NCBI GenBank assembly: GCA_965153455.1
Contig: OZ234499.1
Span: 18,968,271-19,032,270, forward strand
DNA length: 64,000 nucleotides
Source: Sphagnum compactum
Taxonomy: Eukaryota > Bryophyta > Sphagnopsida > Sphagnales
Reading direction: 5' to 3'
This document shows, one piece after another, positions 24,540-37,139 of this stretch. Below the pieces are notes generated by a model. The model worked only from the letters and a program-made list of their open reading frames with translations, had not been told where the DNA came from and did not search any database. A program made the translations under genes and the position numbers. Position 1 is the first letter of the stretch, and every line of letters begins with the position of its first letter.

Positions 24540-25060
24540 AGAAGTACCGGAATGCTCCTGCTGCTGCAGTCGCAGTCAAGACCGAGGACTAGCAGTGCTC
24601 ACAATTTTGAATGGAAGAAGCAAAAATTTGAATACTAGTGGGAAGTGGGAAGACGACGAAGAAGAAGATATAAGTACTTTCTGATTGCTGAACAGCATGG
24701 CTCAGCTTACATAACTTACTACCAGACACAGCAGCCAAGCTGATTGAAATGATAGTTTTGGTGATGGAGTAAAGTACGTTACAACAATGCCAAGTTCCAA
24801 CAACAACAACAAAGACTTGCAATTGCAGGGCAGCAGCAGCAGCAGTGCAGCAAAGCAGTTCCCAGAACTAACTCTCTTCCGCCTTTTCTGATGTGTCTCT
24901 CTGACTTTTCACATTAAAAGTGGGCATATGTATCCGTCATGTATCATCCAATCTTTTGAATCGGAAATTTTGTGTCCTTTTGTTTTGCTAGAGTATAACC
25001 ACTTGCTTGCTGTAAAGCATGATCTATTAGAGTCATCCGTAAAGTAACCCTGTCTTCGGG
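24540..25060. other. Stretch without recognised gene
   Basis: Contains a short CAG/GCA run (24830-24850) and a 77-codon minus-strand frame without signatures. Confidence 0.45.
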
Positions 25061-25065
25061 GCTCC

Positions 25066-26615
25066 TTTCACCCCCTATCCCCTCTTTGAATCGTATTTGC
25101 AAAGTGAAGACAGTTTAATGAATCTCAGAATGAAATGCTGAAACTCAGCATCTAACGCACAAGGTCGGGGAAAAATTATAGTAGTGGTACAGGTAAGAGG
25201 AGCGAAAATAAATGTAGCAGCAGTGGAGGCGCTGGGGAAAAAGGAAAGACAGGATGAAACTGAATTTACCACCAAAATTGATGGTTTTCTAAGTTTGAAC
25301 CCCCCTTGAATGCTAATGTAATTTCTTGCGGGTTTTTCTTGAATCTGACCCTCTGTATGACGAAACGGAGGGTTCCGGTGTTGTGTTTGTCTTACTTTAC
25401 GGATAACTCTATTGCATGAATTATATTATGAGGTTTGCTTATTAATGTAGAGTACCCCATAGTTCATCACAAAATAAAATTCTTTATGTAGTTGAAGAAA
25501 GGTCCACTTTTGTTTTGCATCGCCCAAAATTAAAAAACAAAAATAAACTCTTCTGAGGGCGATTTCCAAATCAAGAGGTATTGTGATTTTATTTGATTTA
25601 TAATGGGCAGTTATAAATCTATTTCTCTTTTCTCTGGGTCGTGTGAAAGTTTGTTGAACATCACACATGAAACGAAGGAGTGCTGTTGAACACCCACAAG
25701 GATCACACTATGGGCATCAGGATCCTTTGAGGGTCTCTTTCCAATAGGCCAACGTGATCACAGTTACACACAGAACGATATAGTCATGATGGAGCAATCC
25801 GAAAGAGAGTCACTGAAATGGAGGCGTGTTTGTCACTGCATGGACAAGCACCTCACCGGAGAGTTCCAACGTGGTCTGGAAATCCCTAGGTAATTATTGT
25901 TGAGAAAGTTAGGAATTTTTCACCAGGAGGCACGTAGGTTGACTTTGTGGAGTGATGAGTGCGCACCTTCTTTCCTTACTAGAAACTAGTTTGAACCCTG
26001 TGCGTAATGCACAGGTGCGGGTGCGTATTTGAAGGTACATATTACAAACGGCGACATAATAAAGTTATCCATAAAGCGAGATGATTAGGCCCGAGAATGG
26101 CCAGTTTCGACATACTAGGGCATCAAACATAAAACTATAGTCAAGAAGGAAAATTTTACATAACCAAAGAATTGGGACCCAAACTAGTTTTTCCACGAAT
26201 TTTGATGATAAACTAAGTTTCATCCTGTCTTTCCTTTTTCCTGAGCGCCTCTCCAGTACTGATAGATATATTTCATTGCTCCTACCTGTACAACTACTAT
26301 AATTATGAGGTCTACCTCCCCTTTCTTCAGTTGATATGCTTCATGCCACCGGTGGAAGTTTTGGTACTCAAGGGTTCCTTTTCCTCCGCGGGGCTCAGTC
26401 TTCGGGGCTCTTTCGCACGGTCCTTGCACTTTGTTTCTTTTTGTCCTCCTTGCTCGGGTGCTTTCTTTTTAGAAAGTTTGGCAGGGTTTCATCATTCATC
26501 ACTATAATTACTCTCAAACCTTGTGCAATAAATGCTGATTTCAGCATTTCATACCGAGATTTAATGAAATTTTATTACTTTGCAGAAAGAGGGGACAGGG
26601 GGTGAAAGGAGGCCC
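25066..26615. repeat. Large inverted repeat
   Basis: Sequence at 25066-25290, read as reverse complement, matches 26195-26310 followed by 26505-26615. The right arm carries a ~190-bp extra segment. Landmarks are 'gtctttcctttttcc' beside 'gcgcctc' at one end and 'agaggggacagggggtgaaagg' at the other. Between the arms lies ~900 bp without recognised genes. A phrase of the type CCCTGTGCGTAATGCACAGG (about 25998) is a near-palindrome and recurs in weaker form inside both arms. This suggests a non-autonomous element in two inverted copies. Confidence 0.65.
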
Positions 26616-26619
26616 AAAG

Positions 26620-29600
26620 ACAGGGCGACTTTATCAATAACTGTACTAATACGTACAACAAACAATTTCTTCCAGTACAGAAGAACAAGAGGGCTTAAGA
26701 CTGCGGAAAACAAGTAGTTTCCAACAACCCGTCCAATCTTTTTACTAATCAAGAGATGACCACTATACACATACCGAAAATAAAATTAGCAGATGTGGTC
26801 CATGGTGGCATTCATAATTCATACAGGAAGGCCACATGCAACTATCCAAGAGCAAGATTTGGAGGGTGACTTTCTCCACCCTGATCCTTTAACCTTGGAT
26901 GGTCGTGGAGAATTCCACAACAAAGGGGTGGTGCAGAAAGCTACTGGTTGCCAAATAGAAAAATACATGAAAGAGAGAAGAAAAAGCAGAGAGCTGTCTT
27001 TGATGAGCTTTTCGGTGAGCTTCCGTGACGTAGTGCTACAAAGTTTTTGCTAAAACTGTTGTGTGCAAGAGTGTTTCAGAGTATCCATCTTTTTCTTTAA
27101 GGATGGGCTGTTCACTTTGGCCTGTCATGAGAATCCGGAGATTGTTGTGCTGAAACTTCAGTTCCTTTCGCGGAGAAGTTTGTTTGTTTTCAGCATTCGA
27201 ATCTGTGTGAGATTTATGGTTTTTTTTGGATCCAGAGAAGGGAAGAGGAGAGAGTGCGGCCGTCTAGCTGCAACGTAGTTGCAAACTAGCTAGAGAATCC
27301 ATGTGATGATGAAGAGAATATGTTTACGGAGGAGGAAGGTCGCCGCAAGTACTTAGAGAAGGGAAAAAAAGATTTCCTTGTTTCTTGAACAATGTTTGTA
27401 GTTTGACAGTGCGCGGTCCACGATCAATTCTACAGCTGCGGGTCGTGAGAGATTCGAGTAAATGGAGAACCTGGAAATTATGTGCAGGATTAGTTCTTCT
27501 CAGAATCTTGTTCACACATCGTAACAACATGCAGTAGTAGTGCATCGGATGATAGATTCTCACCGGAGGAAGAGAAGGATGAATCTGGGAATATGCAAGC
27601 AGAAGGCCAGTAATCCTGGAATCCGGAGTTCCTGTGGTCGGATCCTGACACTGCCCGCAAAGTTTGATACGTCCAGAAGGAATCATTGACGCCGCTTGCG
27701 CAGATTAAGCTCCACCCACTGGTGTTGGAGCTGTTTCGGAGGTCGTGGTCGTTGGAATGTTTAGTTTCTCCCTACAGGTTTGCAGCAGCAGTCAGTAGTC
27801 CAGTGCAGGATTTGACAGCAGGTGCAAATTGCAAGAAGCAATTACAATAGGAGAGCTCTACGAACAGTTATCGTTCGGCAGTTTTGAGTTGCAGGAGTTC
27901 ATCATCTTCAGGAATGATTGCAGCAGGAGCATTCGCTTGATATTATATTACACGATCTTGAAGCATGTTGTAGACGATCGACAAGCGAGCTGAAGAACAC
28001 TGATCAGTGAGGACGCAAGGAGGATTTACATGACTTGCCAGAAGCCGGTTTCAAGCATATTTACAGTAGGAGGAGCAAGAGGAAGGAGGAGAAGAAGAAG
28101 AAGCTGCACAAACAGGAAGTGGCAACGAAAGACAGACATAGACAGGCCGAGGTAACGCACACTAGATCAAATTGGGGTACATTCTCTTTTTTACGAACCA
28201 CCTTTGGCATAACCTTTGCTCGGATCGGAAAGTTTTACACTTTGAAAACGAACGCATCGTTGAAGCGTCGTAAATTTTTTACAGCGAACTTTTCATTATG
28301 TATTTTGTTGTTAGAATCGAAAATACAAAACGATGACAATAAAAACAAAGGATGCAAAAAACAAAAAGATGCGTTCGTAACCAATCTTTTCATTATGTAA
28401 CGGAGTCGTAAAAGGTGTTAAAATTTTGATTCATCAGACATTTATGTGAATATCTTTAAATAAAACTTGCACATGCAACGCAAGATTTTTTGGGTGATAA
28501 GAATTAAAATCATTTTTTTCATGATTCGTAAATCATGATTTTAAGAATATTCTGTTAAATCCATGAATCATGTTGTGGCATATGAACTCGATTACCTCAT
28601 CCACACGTTATAAGGACTTGATGAAACTAACACTTATAATTCCTAATGAAGAAAATCCACCCATTTCTCCTAAGAAATGACATATCACAAAATCAAAGGA
28701 AATGAAATGAAGACTACGTCGAAAATGAAAAGAGTAGGGTGCACAAGCCTTATCATTATATATAAAGCGGTCGCATCCTAGGTTTGATGGATTCGTACGC
28801 ACGTAGGTGCAAGGTCGGGCACCGGGAGTAACATCTCGTGGCAAGAAGAAACAAAGATTTGTCGAAGGGAACGGTCTTTGCACCTAAGCGGGGCATAAAA
28901 TTAAATGACATAAACTTATTCAGACATTTATTTGGAAAATATATATGAAATAATTTACCAAGAAGGATGTAAGGGGCCGTAAATTTTCAAGGACATAATT
29001 AGAGCGAGACCCATAAATCACAACATTAACCTAATTTTTTACAATTTGAACATTATTATTTTATGAAATCTAATTAAAAATTGGGATGAGCTTAGAGACA
29101 ATTTGAAGATGGTCAGAACCATAGACACTTAAGATGTGAAGTTGAAGGGAGGATTAGTTTAACTATTAACCTAATAATCTTAGGTGACATAGTTGTTACT
29201 GGTAAAAAAAGAATTGAAGGACAAAAATATAACTTACACGGACTAACGTCAAGGGGATATAGGTGGCTAAGGAATATTAAAGCTAATATTGGTCAGTCGT
29301 TAATTCATACGTAGTAGGACGAATTCAATAAGAAATTTGACCTTTTGAATTAAGAATAATTAATGAGTCACGAATCATACTCAATATATTGCTTCATGTT
29401 TGTACTTCACATTCTTCATTTTTTTTTGAAACAATCTCATTGTGCGTTTATCACATTATTTTGGAATTAAAAAAAAATAGAAGGCGAAAGCATAATGAAG
29501 GGGACTAAATACTGTATTTTTGTGGATTGAACGAGAAATACCACAAATTGTATGACTCAATCGTTAAACATATAATTTGATGGGGTTAAAATATTGAAAT

Positions 29601-30370
29601 GAATAGGATTCTTTATTGTACGTAATAAAGGGAGGATGCAGGGTCGGGGGGATTAATTTGTGAAAGAACCAAAGTCCCTGTTTATGAAAAAGAACGGTCA
29701 AATTTTGGAAATTACAACTAGTTCACATGGATTTCCTCCATATTTTTCCATATGATTGATGGCACACGTAGAGTTTATATTTTTTTAAGGCTCTAAAAAA
29801 AAAGAATCATAAAATATTTCTTCGTCGAATATGATATGGACTTGTGAAAAAATGCTCGTTATTAGCTTATTTAAAAGTCCATAAATATAGTTTTTAAATT
29901 GAATTCATTATTTATTTTATTCGTACGTTTGTTTGATATGATATTTTACTAATGGCAAGTCCCCAACACACACCCCATGAGTTAACGGACAATAGCAGAG
30001 TCCACATAGAAACGGTAATGAGACGTGCAATCCATAAGTTTTGATTTGAAAAGCTGATGACTTTTACGATTTTTACAAATTTGTAAAGGGATTTTGTGCA
30101 TGATGTAGATATTGAAGTTAAGATCTTTAAACAAAGTCCATTCGAATAAATTTTGAAATCTATAAAGTGACGTGGGCGTTGCAATGGCAACCACAAGGTA
30201 GAATCGGGGGGCGCGACACCGAAATGGGTCCACCGAAGCATGCATGAACCCTGATCTTTTAGAAAAAATATATTGAAATATTTTCTTCCATTTCCCGATA
30301 GTATTGTTCCTCCTTCTCCCTGAACAAAAAAACATCCATAATGATCCCTGTTTGTGTCGACGGTCCATGT
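26620..30370. other. Long stretch without recognised gene
   Basis: 26.6-28.4 kb has balanced composition with frames up to 121 codons (for example 28035-28400, Lys/Arg-rich start). 28.4-30.0 kb is AT-rich. I cannot assign any product. A 166-codon minus-strand frame (29912-30412) starts inside the 41-bp inverted repeat and has no recognisable domain. Confidence 0.4.
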
Positions 30371-30373
30371 CCG

Positions 30374-31047
30374 CATTCGAGTGCTTGCATTTCCAGTGTG
30401 TAGATGATGCATTTTCTCTCTCCTGGTATTCTTTGCTAGGATAGAGGGTTCATTCTTTGAGGGCTAGAAGGATCTGTCATACCGGTTTGTGTACTTTGTA
30501 ACCCGAATTTGAGTCGCTCTCTGTGTGTAAAATGCTTCACGCGGCATTGCTGCTTCCTCCAGGATCTGCTGTCCAGAGATATCCCCAAGGAATGCAGATT
30601 GGATCATGCTACATTTGCCACAGATCATACCAGAATATGGTACTATGTTATCCGGAAGCTTGCATAACTTCTTAGCATGGTGAGTGTTTCATTGCTAGTC
30701 GGAATGAAATCTCTTCATAATCTTGTCAATTCTCTCTCCAGTCTTTATGACGATAAATATCTTCTGCTTTGAAAGAAAGAAGATACCCTTCCGTTGGTCA
30801 TGTTCTGAACTTATGACAGTGACGGCCGTGCTAGAGCAATGTGTTACGTACACGGTATTGCCGGTCGTTTGATTCTTTCCGTCTTTCTTCGATTTCCAGA
30901 GCATTGTGCTTGTTCCATTGTCTGCATCATCCATTCGACTGAAGAGCTATCAGTTGGACATGCACAAAGCTTATCGAACCCAGGCAGGGTTGACATCTAA
31001 CAAGCCAAATGCATCATCTACACACTGGAAATGCAAGCACTCGAATG
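30374..31047. repeat. 41-bp perfect inverted repeat flanking 592 bp
   Basis: Positions 30374-30414 and 31007-31047 are exact reverse complements. The outer edge of the right arm coincides with the outer end of the Ty3 3' LTR. The 592 bp between the arms hold a 79-codon minus-strand frame with no recognised domain. Confidence 0.85.
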
Positions 31048-31765
31048 TGAGGGGTAGAGGGTCGAGTTGGAAGCCCCGGGATTAGACTAGGAAGAGGGAC
31101 TAGCTTAGCTTGTGTGAATCTGCATCCAAAAACCAACCACGGGAGGTTAGTTTAGCATTCGGGACACCCTTGGGTGTTGGGACAAGCCACGGGCACTTGG
31201 ACACACAAGACTCACCATGGCCCGGACTTGGGGGAAGCCACCACCTTCCCCCTTATAGTATTCTCTGCAGCTTGCCACGGAGGCTACATCCAAATGGCAC
31301 ATTTTCTTGGGACTCCCGAAATGGAGTCCCGAAACTGTCCCGGCGGGACTCCTGGAACTTTGAACGGCCATAACTCCCGACTGGGGAGTCCGATCGTGAC
31401 AAGGTCTAAACCAAAGTTGTAGCCCTCGTCGAGATCTTTCCAACGCCATGTCGCACTTTCTGAGACGACGTCGGAAAAGGGTCGATTCTCGACTTTTAGT
31501 GGTCGGGAGTCAAACTGCCAGTTTGACTCTCGGCCCTTCTTTTGCCCATAACTTGGGCTGCAGATGTCTGAATGGCCAATGCGAGGCCATTTTCGATATC
31601 TACGTTTCAAGACCTTTCCAATGACACCAAGAACACCTCAATGAAAGGTGTTTTAGGCCTTTTTGTCGAGCTCTGAACATTCGGGAGTCCCGGAGGACTC
31701 CAAACCTCCAACTTTTCCAAGTGTTGGGCTTCACCCCCACACTTGGCCAAAGTGGGGTTGCGACA
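31046..31765 (-). mobile_element. 3' LTR of Ty3 element (720 bp, short subfamily)
   Basis: On the minus strand it starts TGTCGCAACCCC directly after a polypurine tract (AGTGGGGGAGAG, 31766-31777) and ends CTACCCCTCACA. It therefore has the TG...CA form of LTRs. A TATA-like ACTATAAGGGGG lies on the minus strand near 31249-31260 and would drive transcription in the direction of the polyprotein. It matches 62381-63096 over its whole length. A palindrome is at 31504-31532. Confidence 0.8.
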
Positions 31766-32544
31766 CTCTCCCCCACTAGAAGAAAGAGGTCAATGTCCTC
31801 ATAGACACTTAGAATTTTCCTTCATACAATTGCAATTGCTTTCTTTTGGATCCTTGGCCATTTGCCGACTCTTTGCGGCTAGGACCTTGTCTCAAGCTAA
31901 CTTAGGCGTCCCCAAGATTCCAACACTTTCTTGACAAGTCCAAGAGGGTCTTGTTAAAAAACCCTCTTCCCATGCTTCGTCAAAAGACTAAACTAGCCTA
32001 ATTTACGAAGCCTTCATTTGGGAGGAACCTTTTTCCATCCTTCCCCTCATGAGGACTTAAGTCAAGTCTACTATTGACCTAAGCTACTTGACATGACTCC
32101 TTTCCCTATCTCGCGCCTTGGTCACAACAACCAAGTCTTAACTAAAAGATTGGCTTATCAAGGTACGAGAAAGAACACCTAGGTTTACCAAACCCAAGTC
32201 CCAAACTACACTTAGAGTATGTGAGCGGGGTCATGACTTCCCGCGTTAGCCACACTACCAACCAACCCTTCGGGATGCACTTAAGGCATGTGCATGTCCC
32301 CGCAAGCTCACCTTGCTTGCCTCCTCTTTTGGGGCCAAGTTTCCTCAACCCCAAAGTAGGAGTCCGATTTTGATTTGGGCCTACGCAAGAGAGTTCTATT
32401 TGTCCATGCCACAACCCTATTTGCCTTAACAAATTTTTATGATACAATCTCTTGGAAGTTTTAAAGCCCTTTTTATTTCACTTGCAACTTGATGTGGTAC
32501 ATTTTATGAAACTCTCCCCCTCTAAAAGAAAGGTGATGTCCTCA
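31766..32544 (-). other. 3' untranslated region of the Ty3 element with two polypurine tracts
   Basis: A polypurine tract (AGAGGGGGAGAG, about 32515-32526, minus strand) lies just after the polyprotein stop. A second similar tract lies against the LTR at 31766-31777. The ~35 nt upstream of both tracts are also alike (ATGAGGACAT..ACCT then TTTCTT.TAG), so the 3' end appears duplicated. No long frame is present in the ~740 bp between them. Confidence 0.6.
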
Positions 32545-35500
32545 TCACGCTCTACGTCTTTTCTTCGCCGGTCTAGCGTGGAATTCTTCTATGGCTTCTT
32601 GGGCATGTTCCATGTCGGATTCATTCACCCAAGAAGCCTCTATTGCATGGTAACCTTTCCACTTAACTAAGTATTCCCGCTCTCGCCCTCTAAGTTGCCT
32701 CGATTTAAGCACGGCCTCTACCTCAAACTCTGGTTCATTATGAACCAAGTCCGGTGGAGGCCTTGAATGGTGCTCTCTATTAGGCCTTGAGGTGTCACGG
32801 GAGACCGGCTTCAAAAGGGAAACATGAAATGTGGGATGAACTCTAAGATTTTTCGGAAGTTCTAACTTATAAGTGTCGGAAAGTTTCTTTTCCAATACTT
32901 TGAATGGACCCGCATATGGGCCCATAAACTTATGACTTAACCCTTCGGGCAACCGGAAGTTCTTTATGTTCAACCACACCTCGTCTCCTTCTTGAAACTT
33001 CACCTCTCGTCGGGACTTGTCCGCAAAATCCTTGTACCTTTTGTGCGCCTTTTCCAAGTTGGCTTTTGCCAACTCCCACAAGCGCTTTCTTTCTTCATCA
33101 AGTTGTGTGACCATTGGCACTTCCTCACTTGCATCAATCGAAGGTTGTCCTTGTGTGGCCCAAGTCATGGGCACAATTGGTGACTTGCCCGTCACCATTT
33201 GGAATGGGGTGGATCCCGTTGCGGAATGTACCGAGTTGTTGTAACAAAACTCGGCTAACTCCAAATGATCCACCCAATCTTGTTGATCCGCCGCCACATA
33301 ATTCCTTAAGAATTGTTGGATCACCAAGTTCACCCTCTCGGTTTGTCCATCGGTTTGGGGGCGGAATGAAGTGCTCATTTTGAGTTCCGACCCCATTCGC
33401 TTCCACAAGGCCCTCCAAAACTTACTCGTGAACTTCGGATCCCGATCCGACACTATGTCCTTTGGAAGGCCATGATGCTTGAAAATGTGGGAGAAGAACA
33501 ACCTCCCCGTCTCTTGAGCCGTGGCTTCATCCTTTGTGGGAATGAAGTGTGCCATTTTGCTAAATCGATCCACCACAACCATGATGGCATCGAACCCTTT
33601 TGAAGGGGGCAAACTTACCATAAAGTCCATTGACACACTTTCCCACGGCCCTTCGGGAATTGGCAAAGGTTGCAACAAACCCGCTTGCTTCCTGTTGAGG
33701 GTCCGGTTTTGTTGACAAGTTAAACAAGTCTTCACGTACTCCTCCGCATCATCCTTCAAGTTGGGCCAATAGTAGGACTTCTTTAGGAATGTTGTGGTGC
33801 GCTTTGCACCACCATGGCCCGCAAGCGGTCCATCGTGACATTCCTTCAAAAGTGTGTCCCTAATTTTCCCTTCCGGCACATAGAGTCGGTTTTGCTTGTA
33901 CCACAACAATCCATTTTTCAAGTGGAAGTGGGACTTGGCTCCATTTTGGATGCTTTGCCTTGCCTCCTTGGCAAAAGCATCCCGGTGGTTTGCTAATCTA
34001 ACTTCCTTTTGAAGTCCCGACTCTCCCACATACACCACTCTAAGTTGGTGTTTCCGGCTCAAAGCATCGGGGACTATGTTCTCCTTTCCCGGCTTGTGCC
34101 GGATGTCCACATTGAACAAGGCCAATGTGTCTTGCCACCTTTGTTGTTTTGATGACAACTTGGGTTGAGTTGCGAAGTACTTCAAGGTCACATTGTCGGT
34201 CCACACCACCACATCTTTGGAGCCTATGTAATGGCCCCAAGTCTTGAGACAATGTATGACCGCCCACATTTCCTTCTCGTGAGTTGGCCACCTTCGCTCC
34301 GTTTCACTCAACTTCTTGCTTTCGAAGGCCACCGGTCTTCCATCTTGCATTATGACACCCCCAATTGCAAAGTCGGAGGCGTCGGAATGGATTTCAAACT
34401 CCTTGTCAAAGTCGGGCAACTTCAACACCGGCGCCTTCACCAAAATGCCCTTCAACGTTCCAAAGGCTTCGTCGCATGCTTCATCCCAATCATAAGTGAC
34501 GGCGGACTTCTTCAAGAGGTTTGTCAAAGGGGCCGCTATTCTCGCAAAGTTCTTTATGAACTTGCGATAATAGGAGGCCAATCCTAAAAAGGATCTCAAG
34601 GCGGGAACCGAGTTAGGCGGCTCCCAATCCAAAATCGCCTTGACCTTGTGATCATCCATCATCAAACCATCTTGAGTTATCCTATGCCCAAGGAAATCCA
34701 CTTCCCTCACCCCAAATTCGCACTTCTCAAGCTTGGCATACAACTTGTTTTCCCTTAGCCTTTGGAACACCTTGCAAAGGTGCTCCGCATGCTCTTCCAT
34801 GGAGCTACTATAAATCAAAATGTCGTCTATGTAGACGACCACAAAATCATCAAGCCATTCGCGGAAAATGTCATTCATGAGGGTGCAAAATGTTGTGGGT
34901 GCATTGGTGAGCCCAAAGGGCATCACCAAGAACTCGTATGACCCATACCTTGTGCGACAAGCGGTCTTTTCTTCGTCCCCTTCCGCGATCCTTATTTGGT
35001 AATATCCCGAACGTAGATCAATTCTACTAAAAACCTTGGCTCCCGAGAGACGATCAAATAGATCATCGATGCGAGGTAAAGGATAACGGTTTTTCACCGT
35101 TGCCTTATTGAGTGCTCTATAATCCACACACATCCTCAAAGTCCCATCCTTCTTGTGAACAAAAAAGACGGGTGCCCCATATGGTGACTTGCTTGGTTTG
35201 ATGTAACCTTTCGCGAGGAGTTCCTCAAGTTGAACCTTGAGTTCCTTCAACTCCTCGTGGCTCATTCTATATGGGGCCTTGGCGGGCGGTTCCACTCCCG
35301 GTATCACTTCAATCGCATGATCAACTCGTCTTCTCGAGGGCAAGTCTTCGGGCAACTCTTCGGGCATCACATCCGGGAACTCTTGTAAGACTTGCTTTAT
35401 GCACTTGGCGGAAGTCACCAACTTGGTGGCTCCCTCGGGCTCATATTCGTCCAACACCCGCATGACACACATCATGCCGAAACCCCCCACGCATTCTCTT

Positions 35501-36849
35501 TCCCAAGCTTTTCCTAACATGAAGTGGATGGTCGAACCACCCACACAAGGCAACTCATGTGCCTTGACTCGCACAATCCCACTTTTAGATGGGATTCTAA
35601 CCAACCTATTGTGCCCTTCTATGAGCACATTGTTTTGGGTGATGAACTCCATTCCGAGAACGCAATCCATTCCACCCAAGGTGGAAACCAACAAGTCCAC
35701 CTTTCCTCTCCAATTTCCCAATTGGAGAGGCACTCCCTTTGCTTGTAGTGTAGTTGGATGGGGAACCCCATCCGCGAAATGCACCTCAATGGGTGCCTTG
35801 AGCTCCTCCAAGTGGAGCTCCATCCTTTCGGCGCTCTCCCGAGTTATGAAGTTGTGGGAGGCCCCTGTGTCCAAAAGACATAAGATTTCTCGTTTAGCAA
35901 TCTTCCCTTTCAAGAATATAAGTCGATTGCATTCCGGTTGGGCTAAAGTGGCATTGAGAGCAAGTACCTTAGAGCTCCCAACCCTCGTTTTGGATTTGGG
36001 ACAATCTTCGGAGTAATGCCCCACCTCGTTGCAATTGAAACATGCACCCTTGGGCTTTGCTCCAAAGTCTCCCTTAGTTTGGCTCCCTTTGAAAGGAGCC
36101 CTTTTTTTCACAAAGCTACCTTTTGGCTTGAACCCCGAGCCTTGGAATTGTTTTGGCTTATCCTTGGTTGGGCTACCTTGCCCCCGGTTCCATTCCCCCT
36201 CATGCCTTGGCTTTTTGTGAAGGAACTTGTTGTCCTTCTTGAACCCGGATTTGTCGCTCCGCCCCACATCCGAGAAGTTCTCCACTTTCGTGATGGCCTC
36301 GAATAATGAGGCGGGCCAACTCTCCTCAAGCTTTCGCTTGGCCCAAGTCGGAAGTCCCATCACGAATTGGCACACACGATCCAACTCGTGCATGTGCCGG
36401 ATCTCCAACATGAGTTCGGAATAGGCCCTCACATATTGCCTCAAATTTTCATTTGTGGCATTCACAAGGTCGCGGAGTTTGCACCTAAAAATGTAGTCGG
36501 AGTTTCTCGGAATGAACTCCGCCTCAATGCGATCCTTGAAAAACTCCCACGTATAGCCATGGTTCTTGCCCTCCTCTTGTCTCACCGTCCGCCACCATGT
36601 GGCGGCATAGCCTTTCAAGTAGGATTGGGCAAGCTCCACGGCGGAATTTCGTCCAACCTTGGTGGCATGGATATAATCATCCATTTCCGCAAGCCAAGCA
36701 TCCACCACCTTACGGTCTCGGGCACCATCGAAATTCCCGGGCTTGGCCGGTTGAAACCTTTCGCCTTTGGAGGCCCCCGTTTTGAGGGCCGCCACCAACT
36801 CACCAAAGTGTTTCCCCATGTCCATAGACGAATGATGTAAACCCACCAA
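32545..36849 (-). CDS. Ty3 chromovirus Gag-Pol polyprotein (1434 aa, intact)
   Basis: One uninterrupted frame encodes the full retrotransposon polyprotein. Gag lies at about 30-200, then a CCHC knuckle at 270-283 ([14 protein letters not shown]). The aspartic protease shows LDTGASH at 326-332. Reverse transcriptase spans 530-720, with the catalytic YIDD at 673-676. RNase H spans 815-930 (HSDAS at 821-825, WTDN at 883-886, PDAL at 927-930). Integrase has an HHCC finger (His 1005 and 1012, Cys 1042 and 1045) and a DD35E triad at Asp1075, Asp1135 and Glu1171. A chromodomain follows at about 1375-1425 (YLVKWKGY at 1393-1400), ending in a basic KKRRRA tail. The order protease-RT-RNaseH-integrase-chromodomain defines a Ty3 chromovirus; the chromodomain probably steers insertion to marked chromatin. 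All catalytic residues are present, which points to recent activity. Confidence 0.97.
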   Translation of the reverse strand: MVGLHHSSMDMGKHFGELVAALKTGASKGERFQPAKPGNFDGARDRKVVDAWLAEMDDYIHATKVGRNSAVELAQSYLKGYAATWWRTVRQEEGKNHGYTWEFFKDRIEAEFIPRNSDYIFRCKLRDLVNATNENLRQYVRAYSELMLEIRHMHELDRVCQFVMGLPTWAKRKLEESWPASLFEAITKVENFSDVGRSDKSGFKKDNKFLHKKPRHEGEWNRGQGSPTKDKPKQFQGSGFKPKGSFVKKRAPFKGSQTKGDFGAKPKGACFNCNEVGHYSEDCPKSKTRVGSSKVLALNATLAQPECNRLIFLKGKIAKREILCLLDTGASHNFITRESAERMELHLEELKAPIEVHFADGVPHPTTLQAKGVPLQLGNWRGKVDLLVSTLGGMDCVLGMEFITQNNVLIEGHNRLVRIPSKSGIVRVKAHELPCVGGSTIHFMLGKAWERECVGGFGMMCVMRVLDEYEPEGATKLVTSAKCIKQVLQEFPDVMPEELPEDLPSRRRVDHAIEVIPGVEPPAKAPYRMSHEELKELKVQLEELLAKGYIKPSKSPYGAPVFFVHKKDGTLRMCVDYRALNKATVKNRYPLPRIDDLFDRLSGAKVFSRIDLRSGYYQIRIAEGDEEKTACRTRYGSYEFLVMPFGLTNAPTTFCTLMNDIFREWLDDFVVVYIDDILIYSSSMEEHAEHLCKVFQRLRENKLYAKLEKCEFGVREVDFLGHRITQDGLMMDDHKVKAILDWEPPNSVPALRSFLGLASYYRKFIKNFARIAAPLTNLLKKSAVTYDWDEACDEAFGTLKGILVKAPVLKLPDFDKEFEIHSDASDFAIGGVIMQDGRPVAFESKKLSETERRWPTHEKEMWAVIHCLKTWGHYIGSKDVVVWTDNVTLKYFATQPKLSSKQQRWQDTLALFNVDIRHKPGKENIVPDALSRKHQLRVVYVGESGLQKEVRLANHRDAFAKEARQSIQNGAKSHFHLKNGLLWYKQNRLYVPEGKIRDTLLKECHDGPLAGHGGAKRTTTFLKKSYYWPNLKDDAEEYVKTCLTCQQNRTLNRKQAGLLQPLPIPEGPWESVSMDFMVSLPPSKGFDAIMVVVDRFSKMAHFIPTKDEATAQETGRLFFSHIFKHHGLPKDIVSDRDPKFTSKFWRALWKRMGSELKMSTSFRPQTDGQTERVNLVIQQFLRNYVAADQQDWVDHLELAEFCYNNSVHSATGSTPFQMVTGKSPIVPMTWATQGQPSIDASEEVPMVTQLDEERKRLWELAKANLEKAHKRYKDFADKSRREVKFQEGDEVWLNIKNFRLPEGLSHKFMGPYAGPFKVLEKKLSDTYKLELPKNLRVHPTFHVSLLKPVSRDTSRPNREHHSRPPPDLVHNEPEFEVEAVLKSRQLRGREREYLVKWKGYHAIEASWVNESDMEHAQEAIEEFHARPAKKRRRA

Positions 36850-37130
36850 ACTTTATGACAACAAAACACAAGAAAAGAGGATGGGAGTGAAAAGAAAGAG
36901 GGTTTAGGGTCAAGCGGTCATAAAGCTCAAAGGCCCATAGGAAGGGGGGGGGAGGGAACATTTTCCCTTCCAATTGACCTATACCTATTTGGTTCTTCCC
37001 GTCACAAATCTGGTCAAGAGCCAAATTTGGCCTCACAAAGAGCTGGCCAAAAGCCCGTTTTGAACTACCCAGATTTGATGAGAAGCAAAGGCTTGATTGC
37101 CAACCCCCAAGCCCCTAGACGTTGCTCGAT
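36850..37130 (-). promoter_or_regulatory. 5' leader of Ty3 element with possible primer-binding site
   Basis: The minus strand at about 37131-37112 reads TTGGCATCGAGCAACG, a loose match to the initiator-tRNA-Met primer-binding site of plant Ty3 elements (TGGTATCAGAGC), with one gap and one mismatch. It lies ~280 nt upstream of the start codon, a normal distance. No LTR like the one at 31046-31765 follows upstream of it. Confidence 0.4.
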
Positions 37131-37139
37131 GCCAATTTT

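Noticed and set aside
29912-30412. 166-codon minus-strand frame beginning in the 41-bp inverted repeat
   Set aside because: No recognisable domain, alternative overlapping frames of similar length, AT-rich flank.
31110-31610. Frames in the LTR (31 kb) and the matching ones at 62.4-62.9 kb
   Set aside because: They recur simply because the LTR is repeated and have no retroviral or host protein signature.
33017-36840. Many plus-strand frames, up to 205 codons
   Set aside because: Antisense shadows of the chromovirus polyprotein.
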